A DNA stretch of 64,000 bases from Clostridia bacterium (GTDB lineage: Bacteria > Bacillota > Clostridia > Oscillospirales > Acutalibacteraceae): NCBI GenBank assembly GCA_017410585.1, contig JAFQQM010000023.1, positions 92,393 through 156,392 of the forward strand, given 5' to 3'. A program made the translations under genes and the position numbers. This document shows positions 36,492-44,890 of this stretch, one piece after another (the stretch's first letter is position 1; the number at the start of each line of letters is the position of its first letter). The notes beneath the pieces are model-generated. The model was given only the letters and a program-made list of their open reading frames with translations. It was not told where the DNA came from and made no database searches.

Positions 36492-37631
36492 TCATTTTCG
36501 CGTCAGCGTCACGACCGTTTCGATATGTTTAGTAAACGGGAACATATCCACCGGCTGGATGTGGGTGACGCGGTAGCCGTTTTGCGTGAGATAGCGCAGG
36601 TCGCGCGCCTGCGTTTCGGGGTTGCAGGAAATATACACCACCCGCTTAGGCGAGAGTGCCGTCAGTGATTCCAGAAACTCCCTGCTGCAACCGGCACGGG
36701 GCGGATCGGTAAACACCACGTCCGCCGTCTCCCCTGCCTCCGCCAGTTTCCGCATAAACACGCCGGCGTCGCCTTGTAACACACGGACGTTCTCCGCACC
36801 GTTTAACCGCACGTTTTCCTTGGCGTTTTTAACCGCCTCGGGATTTAACTCCACCGCCGTGACGCTCTTGGCTCTTTTTGAAGCGATCAGGCCGATGGTG
36901 CCGACGCCGCAGTAGGCGTCGATCACCGTTTGCGAGTCATCCAAGCCGGCGGCTTCCACCGCGTGGGCGTACAGTTTCTCGGTCTGGGTGGGGTTGATCT
37001 GGAAAAAGGAGCGTGCAGACAGCAAAAATTCGCAACCGCAAAGGGTATCACGGATCTGTCCACCGCCGTACAGCACCGTCTCCTGTTCTCCCAGTACGAG
37101 GTTCCGTCGGTCGGTGCTGACGCATTGCACTACCGTGGTAATATACGGGCAACGCCCGACCAATTCTTCGACCCACTCGGCAGACTGGGTACGTTCTTTG
37201 CCGACGCCGAGCGCCACCAGCACCTCCCCGCTCTGTTTTCCGACGCGGACGGTGACGAAGCGCAGAAAGCCTTTACCGGTGCGTTCATCGTAAGTACGGA
37301 TCTTGTGTTTGGTTGCCAGTTCCGCGATGGTGCGGATGATCTCGGTAGCGCGAGCATCCTCCAATGCACAGTTTTCCACCGGCGTCAGTTTCCCGCCGGA
37401 AGACTGCCACACTCCCGCCAACACCCGCCCACGGGAGTAGCCGAAGGCTTGGCTGACCTTGCAACGGTAGTGCAGTGGTTCGTCCATCCCGACGACCGGT
37501 TCGACGTGACCGAAGCGACCGAGCAGACCGATCACCGTACGCATTTTATAGGAGAGTTGCTGTGGATAAGTCACGTCCAACTGACAGCCACCGCATTTTT
37601 TGTATACCGGACAACTCAATCCCTTATCCAC
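36492..37631 (-). CDS. TrmA/RlmD-family 23S rRNA (uracil-5-)-methyltransferase, no TRAM domain
   Basis: The 379 aa protein has the iron-sulfur cysteines (CPVYKKCGGC), the SAM motif DAYCGVGTIGL, the substrate-binding DPPRAGC and the catalytic Cys in VYISCNPETQ, so it should form 5-methyluridine in rRNA. It lacks the N-terminal TRAM domain present in its paralog at 41521-42951. A GTG at 37631 is taken as start because GAGGTGA lies five bases before it. The two paralogs flank an AT-rich island. Targets may be U747 or U1939; I cannot tell which. Confidence 0.88.
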   Translation of the reverse strand: MDKGLSCPVYKKCGGCQLDVTYPQQLSYKMRTVIGLLGRFGHVEPVVGMDEPLHYRCKVSQAFGYSRGRVLAGVWQSSGGKLTPVENCALEDARATEIIRTIAELATKHKIRTYDERTGKGFLRFVTVRVGKQSGEVLVALGVGKERTQSAEWVEELVGRCPYITTVVQCVSTDRRNLVLGEQETVLYGGGQIRDTLCGCEFLLSARSFFQINPTQTEKLYAHAVEAAGLDDSQTVIDAYCGVGTIGLIASKRAKSVTAVELNPEAVKNAKENVRLNGAENVRVLQGDAGVFMRKLAEAGETADVVFTDPPRAGCSREFLESLTALSPKRVVYISCNPETQARDLRYLTQNGYRVTHIQPVDMFPFTKHIETVVTLTRK

Positions 37632-37648
37632 AGTTCTCACCTCAAAAC

Positions 37649-38437
37649 CTAAATTTCCCGATTATCTGCAATCCATTTTCTGGTAACGTCTACCGCCTCA
37701 AGTCCGATATCGGCAATGCAGTTAGAACAAATGATGATCCCTTCAATTCTTCCTTCCTGCAGCCATTTTTTATAAATTTCCAACTGGTATTGCATGGCGT
37801 CTGCCGGCATCTCTTTACAATTGCCGTAGTCGTACATATAGCACCCTGCATAGATCTTCTGGCCTTTGGTCAATTGTCCTTCAAGCCTTGTGAGATTCTC
37901 TTCCAGTTTGCTTAAATTTTCTGCCCTCCAGGTCCAGAACGAAATCACATCGCAATGTTCCAACCATGCAGATAAATCCAGTTCCAATTGATGCTCATAA
38001 TATACCGTCCACAGTTTCAAACCCGCTTCATGCAACGCCTTTGTATATTCACCTATTACTTCCGGTGTGTAAACGGCCATTCTCTTCGGGCTGAAGAAAT
38101 CATCCATAATGCCGCCGACGAGGTTGTCAAATCTTTTCGATAGCGAAATAACCGCCTCCAGATCGGCGCCACCCGTATCGTTTCGGCTTGACCCATTGTC
38201 GCCGATAATCGACCACACCACATTGTCAAAATTTTTTAACTTTTCCATTTCGTTATCAAACGGCGGTTCCGGTTTATTGCCCATTGCCACTCTGCACATA
38301 TTCGGTATCCCCAAATAGTTGGCACCCTCCACCGGCCCCATCTTGTTTTCTCCGGGGAGATTCCAAGCATTATTCAATACCAAGTGATGGGTACCGGCAT
38401 CCTGTCCCCATATCCACAATTTTTCTTTTAAATTCAT
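37649..38437 (-). CDS. Conserved-looking TIM-barrel-like protein of unknown function
   Basis: I do not recognise this 262 aa protein. The alternating strand and helix pattern (FDNVVWSIIGDNG, NLVGGIMDDFFSP, LKLWTVYYEH, DVISFWTWRAEN, KIYAGCYMYDYG, GIIICSNCI) is typical of a TIM barrel, as in glycosidase-related proteins. Acidic residues at strand ends (DDFF, WTWRAE) could be catalytic. It lies in front of the trmA-family gene and behind a GH38 enzyme, which agrees with a glycan role. No signal peptide. Confidence 0.7.
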   Translation of the reverse strand: MNLKEKLWIWGQDAGTHHLVLNNAWNLPGENKMGPVEGANYLGIPNMCRVAMGNKPEPPFDNEMEKLKNFDNVVWSIIGDNGSSRNDTGGADLEAVISLSKRFDNLVGGIMDDFFSPKRMAVYTPEVIGEYTKALHEAGLKLWTVYYEHQLELDLSAWLEHCDVISFWTWRAENLSKLEENLTRLEGQLTKGQKIYAGCYMYDYGNCKEMPADAMQYQLEIYKKWLQEGRIEGIIICSNCIADIGLEAVDVTRKWIADNREI

Positions 38438-38624
38438 AACGCTCTCATCTCTTTATAATTATTATTCAAAAGAAATGTCTTTCTATAATCAAAAATGCAT
38501 TAGCGACAAAAGTCTTCATTTCTTCTTGTTGCTTAAGCGGGTATCGGAACGATTAAACCACTCGGTCATACCTACCCATTTCCCGTTTGCCGGTATTAAA
38601 AACGTTAGCAACCTTTGTTTTTCT
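38438..38624. other. 187-bp gap with possible gene fragment
   Basis: AT-rich bases with no complete gene. On the minus strand a stop-bounded frame of about 39 codons (38516-38635, overlapping the GH38 3' end) reads like a protein C-terminus: FLIPANGKWVGMTEWFNR, ending NKKK. It has no start codon and is GC-richer than the flanks. It may be a decayed gene end. Confidence 0.35.
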
Positions 38625-41000
38625 TTACCATTCGATTAAATTAACCTCTGTTCCATCCTCTTTTAGTGTCTTAATCTCGTGATGCGTCACTGATGTTTTC
38701 AGTTCCTTACCCCAAATAGTAATAGACACCTCTTCACCAATACCATCCATCTCACAGAAGCGAACAATTGTACTATCAGAATCCTCTGCCTGTTTCACAG
38801 CAGTCACAACAACATGTTCTCCATCACACTTGAAGCAACTCTGTCTTTCTGAAAGTGGTCCTTCATGGAAACTGTCAATTACATAACGCAAGGGGAAATT
38901 CAACTCTTCTGCACTTTTCTCTGCTTTCACATTGCTTTCATAGGGACACACCATGTAAGAACATTCGTGAATTCCCTGTTCCATATATTCACAAAATTCA
39001 TCACGTTCTCCAAAATGGTCTGCATAAATTGCGCTTCGAAGTATCGTAAGTCTAACTTCATTTTCTGTTGTGTCATACCCATACTTACCATCATTTGCAA
39101 CCATAAAGTTTCCTGATGCAAGCCAAGAACCACTTGGTTCTTCGCCCAGACCATTATTTCTGGTAATTGTTCCATATGGAATTTTTGAAATGGTTTGTTT
39201 TGCTTCCGTTGGGAATGTGAATTTCAATGTCTTATGTTTTTCATGATAATCCACCATAACATTGACTTTCACTGCTGTACTGTCTGGCTCAATACTGTAA
39301 TCACGACGCAAAACGGACTGATTATAGCGTGTCGTCACCCGTAAGGTTGCTCTCACATTTCCTTCCTCAATAATAGAAAACTCCGGCGCTTCGAAACGAC
39401 CTACATATTCACCCAAGTAGGTCTTATGATGAGCCCATGTATCAGACGCACTTTCATCAAGGAGAATGGCACTGCATTCGCCTTTTAAAATATCACAATG
39501 CTTTTGTTTGTCATAGACTCGACAAATATCTCCTGTTGTCGGACTGAATTCAACCTTGATTCTCTTATTCTCCAAAGTATATTTTGTTGCATTTAATTCA
39601 TTTTTAAATGATGTATTACCTTCCTGCTCAGTAAAGAAACGATACACCGCATATCCCATCGGCTCCACTTCTGCCATAAAGAGCGTATTCCACTTATCTG
39701 CTGCACCATTTGTCTGATCTCCTCGCACAATCTGAAATGGTAATTCTATATCATTTTCATCCGTAACTTTCGAAGCAACCATGTTCACTTGTACTGGCAT
39801 TTTTACGGTCCATGAATGTGGATTAAAAACAACAACCGGTGTACCAAGGACTTCGTTTTCCCAAACATGCCAATGTGCAAAATTTCCAATTTTATATGAC
39901 GGAAGTTTTTCACTACGTAACGTATGTATCTTATGGGTTATTGATTGTATCGCATAATTGATTTCCTGTTCTGTGATACTCATAATCTCCCCATACAGAT
40001 ATCCGGCATCATCATAGGCCTTTTTGATACAACATCCGGCAAGAATATCATGGAATTGATTAAACAACAAATTCTTCCATGCTTTATCCAGTTTCTTTTT
40101 TGGATACTTTGTTCCTACTAAATAACTGGCCATAGAACAAAATTTTTCCGCAGCAATCAAATTGTTTTCACATTTCCGATTGTATGTCTTCACAAACGTC
40201 GATGCGCTATAACACCCTCTTGCATGATGTTGTAATTCATCTGCTATAACAGGCAATTTTTCTTTATCAATCTCATCAAAGTACTCATCCGGTGTTGAAT
40301 AAATCATGTCCGGAATTTCCAAACGATTGATTGCATCCAATAATTTAATTGTAGGACCGCCACCGTGATTACCCACACCGTAGAAGGCCATCATATCCAT
40401 TTCTTGTTTTTCTGCTTTTTGTTTTATTTCATCAAATATCTCCATCACGCTAAGGTCGATATTATAAAACTGTGGAATTCGATAGGTGTTAACCTGTGTC
40501 CCGTCCGCACTTTCCCACTTAAAAACATCTTCATCTCTTCCTTGTTCATTTGGAAATGGACGCATAAACACATAGTTATCCATACCACTCTTCTTCAAAA
40601 TCTGTGGTAAAGAAGCATTGTGTCCGAAGGAATCCACATTGTACCCTGTCTTCGCTACAACGCCAAATTTTTCTTTGAAATATCGTTGCGAAATTAATCC
40701 ATGACGCGCAAAACTTTCTCCACTTGGAATATTGCAGTCTGGCTGTAAAAACCAACCTCCTACTATGTTCCATCTTCCTTCCTTCACACGCTCCTGAATC
40801 TCCCGAAACATATCCGGATCCATTTTTTCAATCCACTGATAATACACCGCGCAGGCACTTGTAAATTTGAAATCTGGAAACTCCTGCATTCTATCCAACG
40901 CACTACGGTAGGTAGCTAAAATCTCAGAAAAGCCTTCCTGCCAACGCCATAACCAAACAGGATCTAAATGTGAATTTCCGATCAAATGTAATTTTGCCAT
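38625..41000 (-). CDS. Alpha-mannosidase, GH38 family
   Basis: The 791 aa protein begins LIGNSHLDPVWLWRWQEG with the first zinc ligands (His-x-Asp), has the nucleophile Asp in GYNVDSFGHNASLPQIL and later HDILAGCCIKKAYDD. It hydrolyses alpha-mannosides, as from N-glycans. No signal peptide, so it acts inside the cell on imported oligosaccharides. Codon use is AT-rich, unlike its neighbours, suggesting transfer. AAGGAG precedes the ATG. No transporter is in the window. Confidence 0.93.
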   Translation of the reverse strand: MAKLHLIGNSHLDPVWLWRWQEGFSEILATYRSALDRMQEFPDFKFTSACAVYYQWIEKMDPDMFREIQERVKEGRWNIVGGWFLQPDCNIPSGESFARHGLISQRYFKEKFGVVAKTGYNVDSFGHNASLPQILKKSGMDNYVFMRPFPNEQGRDEDVFKWESADGTQVNTYRIPQFYNIDLSVMEIFDEIKQKAEKQEMDMMAFYGVGNHGGGPTIKLLDAINRLEIPDMIYSTPDEYFDEIDKEKLPVIADELQHHARGCYSASTFVKTYNRKCENNLIAAEKFCSMASYLVGTKYPKKKLDKAWKNLLFNQFHDILAGCCIKKAYDDAGYLYGEIMSITEQEINYAIQSITHKIHTLRSEKLPSYKIGNFAHWHVWENEVLGTPVVVFNPHSWTVKMPVQVNMVASKVTDENDIELPFQIVRGDQTNGAADKWNTLFMAEVEPMGYAVYRFFTEQEGNTSFKNELNATKYTLENKRIKVEFSPTTGDICRVYDKQKHCDILKGECSAILLDESASDTWAHHKTYLGEYVGRFEAPEFSIIEEGNVRATLRVTTRYNQSVLRRDYSIEPDSTAVKVNVMVDYHEKHKTLKFTFPTEAKQTISKIPYGTITRNNGLGEEPSGSWLASGNFMVANDGKYGYDTTENEVRLTILRSAIYADHFGERDEFCEYMEQGIHECSYMVCPYESNVKAEKSAEELNFPLRYVIDSFHEGPLSERQSCFKCDGEHVVVTAVKQAEDSDSTIVRFCEMDGIGEEVSITIWGKELKTSVTHHEIKTLKEDGTEVNLIEW

Positions 41001-41039
41001 CTTTTTTCTCCTTTGTCACATTGATATTTATGCTCAGAT

Positions 41040-41098
41040 AGGCAGGAGATTTTCTCCTGCCTCTATGCCAAAATACTGCATCAGAATTATTACCTCAA
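41040..41098 (-). promoter_or_regulatory. Candidate promoter and 5' hairpin of the GH38 gene
   Basis: Minus strand TTGAGG (41093-41098), 17 bp, TATTTT (41070-41075). Where transcription should begin lies a hairpin AGGCAGGAGA / TCTCCTGCCT (41040-41062) without a T run, so more likely a 5' stabiliser or regulatory hairpin than a terminator. Confidence 0.5.
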
Positions 41099-41150
41099 CA
41101 GTTGTCCCTTTAGGTAAGGAGTCTACCGGGAAATTGACGTGTTAAATTTT

Positions 41151-41492
41151 TTATTCGGCAATATAAAATGCTGGAATCAGTTTATTGTTCGGATAAGAAA
41201 GAAGGGTTGATTCTATTTGCTTTTTCACCTCGGAAAGCGACTTGCTTTCCATGTTATCTTCGTATAAAAAAGTTTCGGCATACATATATTCCGGATTGGT
41301 TTTATCTCTGTATCCACCGCCACCAAGGGAATCTTTCTGGTCAACGATGCGGACATGCTCAAACCATAAGATTGATTCCACACATCCATCTTCTTCATAG
41401 AGCAATTCTAAAAACTTCACCCAGTCATCAAATAAATACTCTGGGCACAACTGGTGGTTTCTGATGTAAGTTTTTACTTTTTGTGTTAACAT
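41151..41492 (-). CDS. Hypothetical AT-rich protein
   Basis: I do not recognise this 113 aa protein. It is acidic, soluble, and has DDWVKFLELLYEEDGCVESILWFEH and YRDKTNPEYMYAETFLYE. A strong Shine-Dalgarno (CGGAGGG) stands before the ATG. The base composition is like the GH38 gene, so it belongs to the same acquired segment. The aromatic and acidic pattern is like small immunity or SMI1-type proteins, but this is weak. Confidence 0.65.
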   Translation of the reverse strand: MLTQKVKTYIRNHQLCPEYLFDDWVKFLELLYEEDGCVESILWFEHVRIVDQKDSLGGGGYRDKTNPEYMYAETFLYEDNMESKSLSEVKKQIESTLLSYPNNKLIPAFYIAE

Positions 41493-41520
41493 CGAAATCC
41501 CTCCGTTTTAAGACTATCGG

Positions 41521-42951
41521 TCAGTTTGCTTTCGCTTGCAAATCCTTCGTATGAACCGAAATACGGATATAATCGTCGGCCTTTTCCCTACTCAAACAAA
41601 CAACACTCTCGACATGAGCCGTGCGAGGGAACATATCCACCGGCTGGATCTTGGTGGCGGTGTAGCCCAGTTCCGCTAAACGGGCAAGGTCACGCGCCAG
41701 CGTGGCGGGGTTGCAGGAAATGTACACCAACCGCGACGGAGCCATCCGGCTGATGGTCTCCAATACCGCTTGGTCGCACCCTTTACGCGGTGGGTCGACC
41801 ACCACCACGTCCGGTGTCAAGCCTTCCTCTTCCAATTGCGCGGCGGCCTCGGCGGCATCGGCACAAAGGAAGCGAGCGTTTTGAATGCCGTTTTCCTCGG
41901 CGTTACGGCGGGCATCCTCTACCGCCGCAGGAACGATCTCCGCGCCGATGACTTCCCGCACACGCGATGCCATCGACAACCCAATAGTGCCGGTACCGCA
42001 GTAGAGATCCAGTAGCGTATCGGTGGATTTCAGTTCCGCAAAGTCCGCCGCCAAGCCGTACAAGCGCTCCGCGCCACGGCGGTTGACCTGATAAAACGAA
42101 AGCGGCGACAAACGGAACCGCAACCCGCACAGGGTATCGGTAACCGTCTCCTTCCCCCATAGCGGGAAGGTGTTTTTGCCCAGTATCACATTGGTCTTTT
42201 CCCGATTGAGATTGACCAGTATCGACGCCACACCATCGATCCGACGAAGGGCATCGACCAGTTTGTCGGGTTGCGGCAGTTTGCCGGAGGTGCAGACCAA
42301 GCAGACCATCAACTCGCCGGTCTGTTCCGCTTGCCGGATATAGATATGGCGTACCAGACCGCGATGGGTCTCCTCGTCGTAGGCGGAAACGTGCTCTTGT
42401 TCCATCCAGTCAGCCACGGTATTCAAAATCGTTGTAAAAACAGCCGGTTGCAGTGCGCATTCGCGTTGCGGGACAACGCGGTGACTGCGGGGTGCATAAA
42501 AGCCGATGAGTGGTTTCTCGCCGGCCGCAACGGGATATTGCGCCTTGTTGCGGTAGGCAGAGTCGGACGGCGAGCCGACGATCGGCAACACCGGCGTATC
42601 CAATTTGGCGATCCGGCGGATACAATCGGTAACGTGTTCCTGCTTATAGCGGAGTTCCGTTTCGTACGAGATATGCCGCCACGCACAGCCGCCGCATTTG
42701 CCGAAGACCGGACAGCCGGTATCCGCTACACGGTCGACCGAAGCGGCAGTTAGCCGCTCGATCCGACCGAAAGCACAGTTTTTCTCCACCTTGGTGATGC
42801 GGCATTCGATAGTGTCACCTACTGCCGTATACGGCACAAACACCACCAGACCGGCAGGATGATCGGCATCGGTATAGCGGCCGATGCCATTCCCGTCGGA
42901 TGAGGCGGCGGTGATTTCCAAGGAAATAATTTGATTTTTCTTCAAGGCCAT
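41521..42951 (-). CDS. rlmD: 23S rRNA (uracil(1939)-C5)-methyltransferase RlmD-like, with TRAM domain
   Basis: The 476 aa protein has an N-terminal TRAM domain (about residues 1-60, ending ECRITKVEKNCAFGRI), the iron-sulfur cysteines CPVFGKCGGCAW, SAM motif DLYCGTGTIGL, DPPRKGC and the catalytic Cys in VYISCNPATL. It is full length. The ATG at 42951 has AGGTGA seven bases upstream. A shorter paralog lies at 36492-37631. The symbol is by family; it may be the RlmCD type. Confidence 0.9.
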   Translation of the reverse strand: MALKKNQIISLEITAASSDGNGIGRYTDADHPAGLVVFVPYTAVGDTIECRITKVEKNCAFGRIERLTAASVDRVADTGCPVFGKCGGCAWRHISYETELRYKQEHVTDCIRRIAKLDTPVLPIVGSPSDSAYRNKAQYPVAAGEKPLIGFYAPRSHRVVPQRECALQPAVFTTILNTVADWMEQEHVSAYDEETHRGLVRHIYIRQAEQTGELMVCLVCTSGKLPQPDKLVDALRRIDGVASILVNLNREKTNVILGKNTFPLWGKETVTDTLCGLRFRLSPLSFYQVNRRGAERLYGLAADFAELKSTDTLLDLYCGTGTIGLSMASRVREVIGAEIVPAAVEDARRNAEENGIQNARFLCADAAEAAAQLEEEGLTPDVVVVDPPRKGCDQAVLETISRMAPSRLVYISCNPATLARDLARLAELGYTATKIQPVDMFPRTAHVESVVCLSREKADDYIRISVHTKDLQAKAN

Positions 42952-42970
42952 AACGGTCACCTACAGAAAA

Positions 42971-42993
42971 TAAACCCGCACGGGGCGGGTTTA
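42971..42993 (-). terminator. Terminator after guaB
   Basis: Stem AAACCCGC / GCGGGTTT with a short loop, followed by ATTTTC on the minus strand. Confidence 0.78.
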
Positions 42994-43005
42994 TCGGTTG
43001 GATGT

Positions 43006-44511
43006 TCAGCGGTTGCTGTTTTGATCCTTCACGACGACGTCGTGGGCGCCGCCTTCGATGATCGAAACAGAACTGACCAGCGTCAGTTTGGCTTTTTGCT
43101 GCAGTTCCTCGATGGACAGCGCACCGCAGTTGCACATAGTGGAGCGGATCTTGGAAAGGGTCACCGCCATATTGTCGTGCAACGGGCCGGCGTACGGCAC
43201 GTAGCAATCGACGCCTTCCACAAAAGACAATTTCGCGGCACCGCCCATATCATAGCGCTGCCAGTTGCGAGCACGGGCGCTGCCTTCGCCCCAATATTCT
43301 TTCATATAATTGCCGTTGACCATCACCTTGTTGGTGGGACTCTCGTCGAAACGGGAGAAATAGCGACCGAGCATACAGAAATCACAGCCCATTGCCAACG
43401 CCAGCGTAATGTGGTAATCCAGCACGATACCACCGTCCGAACAGATCGGGATGTACATACCGGTCTCTTTATAGTATTCGTCGCGGGCCTTGGCTACGTC
43501 AATAACCGCCGTCGCCTGACCGCGGCCGATACCTTTGGCTTCGCGGGTGATGCAGATCGAGCCACCGCCGATGCCGATCTTGATAAAATCGGCGCCAGCC
43601 TCCGCCAAAAAGCGGAAGCCTTCGCCATCTACGACGTTGCCGGCGCCGACCTTGACGGTGTCGCCGTACTTCTCGCGGATGAAGGCGATGGTGCGCGCCT
43701 GCCACTCGGAGAAGCCTTCGCTCGAGTCGATGCAAAGCACGTCAACGCCCGCTTCGATCAGTGCCGGCACACGCTCGGCGTAGTCGCGGGTGTTGATGCC
43801 GGCACCGACCACGTAACGTTTGTCGGCATCCAGCAGTTCCAACGGGTTTTCTTTGTGCTGGTCGTAGTCCTTACGGAACACAAACGAAGACAGCGAACCG
43901 TCTTCCTTCAAGATCGGCAACGAATTGAGTTTGTGATCCCAGATAATGTCGTTGGCTTCTTTCAGCGTGGTGCCTTCCGGAGCGGTCACCAGTTTATCCA
44001 GCGGAGTCATAAAGGTGGATACCTTTTCGTCCGGCGACATACGGCTGACGCGATAATCACGGCTGGTGACGATACCGAGCAGTTTGCCGTGAGCGGTGCC
44101 GTCATCCGTGACGGCGATGGTGGAGTGACCGAGTTCTTCTTTCAGCGCGATCACATCACCGAGCGTCTGGTCCGGACGAATGTTGGAATCCGAGGTAACA
44201 AAGCCGGCCTTGTAGTTCTTAACACGGCGCACCATTTCCGCCTGCTGTTCGATAGTCTGCGAGCCATAGATAAACGACACGCCGCCTTCTTTGGCCAGCG
44301 CAATGGCCATTTTATCATCCGAGACTGCCTGCATAATAGCCGAGATCATCGGGACATTCATCGAGATAGCGGGTTCTTCCTGCCCCTTGCGGTATTTCAC
44401 CAACGGCGTTTTCAGCGACACGTTGGTCGGAATGCATTCCGCCGAGGAATAGCCGGGGACCAGCAGATATTCGGCAAAGGTATGCGAGGGCTCATCATAA
44501 TAAAATGCCAT
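43006..44511 (-). CDS. guaB: Inosine-5'-monophosphate dehydrogenase
   Basis: IMPDH oxidises IMP to XMP, the committed step to guanine nucleotides. The 501 aa protein has two CBS domains in the middle (about residues 110-230), the IMP loop [12 protein letters not shown] with the catalytic Cys, [12 protein letters not shown] for phosphate binding and the flap. The ATG at 44511 has AAGGAG seven bases before it. The IMP loop is slightly different from the usual GxGSICTTR but keeps the key Cys. It follows a small membrane protein gene and its hairpin. Confidence 0.94.
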   Translation of the reverse strand: MAFYYDEPSHTFAEYLLVPGYSSAECIPTNVSLKTPLVKYRKGQEEPAISMNVPMISAIMQAVSDDKMAIALAKEGGVSFIYGSQTIEQQAEMVRRVKNYKAGFVTSDSNIRPDQTLGDVIALKEELGHSTIAVTDDGTAHGKLLGIVTSRDYRVSRMSPDEKVSTFMTPLDKLVTAPEGTTLKEANDIIWDHKLNSLPILKEDGSLSSFVFRKDYDQHKENPLELLDADKRYVVGAGINTRDYAERVPALIEAGVDVLCIDSSEGFSEWQARTIAFIREKYGDTVKVGAGNVVDGEGFRFLAEAGADFIKIGIGGGSICITREAKGIGRGQATAVIDVAKARDEYYKETGMYIPICSDGGIVLDYHITLALAMGCDFCMLGRYFSRFDESPTNKVMVNGNYMKEYWGEGSARARNWQRYDMGGAAKLSFVEGVDCYVPYAGPLHDNMAVTLSKIRSTMCNCGALSIEELQQKAKLTLVSSVSIIEGGAHDVVVKDQNSNR

Positions 44512-44548
44512 AATCATTCTCCTTATCGTTTTTAGGTAAAGCAAACCC

Positions 44549-44574
44549 ACCGGCGACAACGCGCCGGTGGGATA
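44549..44574 (-). terminator. Hairpin terminator between the small membrane protein gene and guaB
   Basis: Stem CCCACCGGCG / CGCCGGTGGG with a 6-nt loop, then TTTGCTTT on the minus strand. No promoter is evident between it and guaB, so guaB may be expressed by read-through. Confidence 0.72.
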
Positions 44575-44580
44575 TCGTCA

Positions 44581-44784
44581 TCAAGCTTCCGCAGGAACAT
44601 CGGCGACCTCGATCACATCGTCGCCGTCCTCGATCTCATATTCACCCTCGAAGTCATCTTCGTAGCAGGTGAGTTCTTTCTTCTTTTTGGCGCGCAAGAG
44701 GATAAATACCGTGGTAGCGGCGGCAACGAGCGCAGCGATCACGATCACCCAAATGAGCAATTTACCGGACTTTTTCTCTTCCAT
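44581..44784 (-). CDS. Small single-pass membrane protein with acidic tail
   Basis: The 67 aa protein has a short basic start (MEEKKSGK), one membrane helix (about residues 9-29) followed by the stop-transfer RAKKKKE, then a very acidic tail (CYEDDFEGEYEIEDGDD...). I do not know its function. It sits under a consensus promoter and in front of a hairpin, so it should be well expressed. The ATG at 44784 is preferred over 44799 for its Shine-Dalgarno GGAGG. Confidence 0.72.
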   Translation of the reverse strand: MEEKKSGKLLIWVIVIAALVAAATTVFILLRAKKKKELTCYEDDFEGEYEIEDGDDVIEVADVPAEA

Positions 44785-44833
44785 ATCGAAAACCTCCATT
44801 CATTTTTCAGTATGTGCAGATGGATTTTAGAAT

Positions 44834-44862
44834 ATTATATCGCGCGTGCGCGGGTTTGTCAA
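44834..44862 (-). promoter_or_regulatory. SigA promoter of the small membrane protein and guaB
   Basis: Minus strand TTGACA (44857-44862), 17 bp spacer, TATAAT (44834-44839): a perfect consensus. Confidence 0.85.
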
Positions 44863-44890
44863 GTTCTCGACAAAATTCTTTCTGCGGAAA

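Noticed and set aside
42931..44535. 534-codon open frame on the plus strand opposite guaB
   Set aside because: It is antisense to an intact IMP dehydrogenase gene, is rich in His, Arg and Gln as typical of complement shadows, and has no ribosome binding site.
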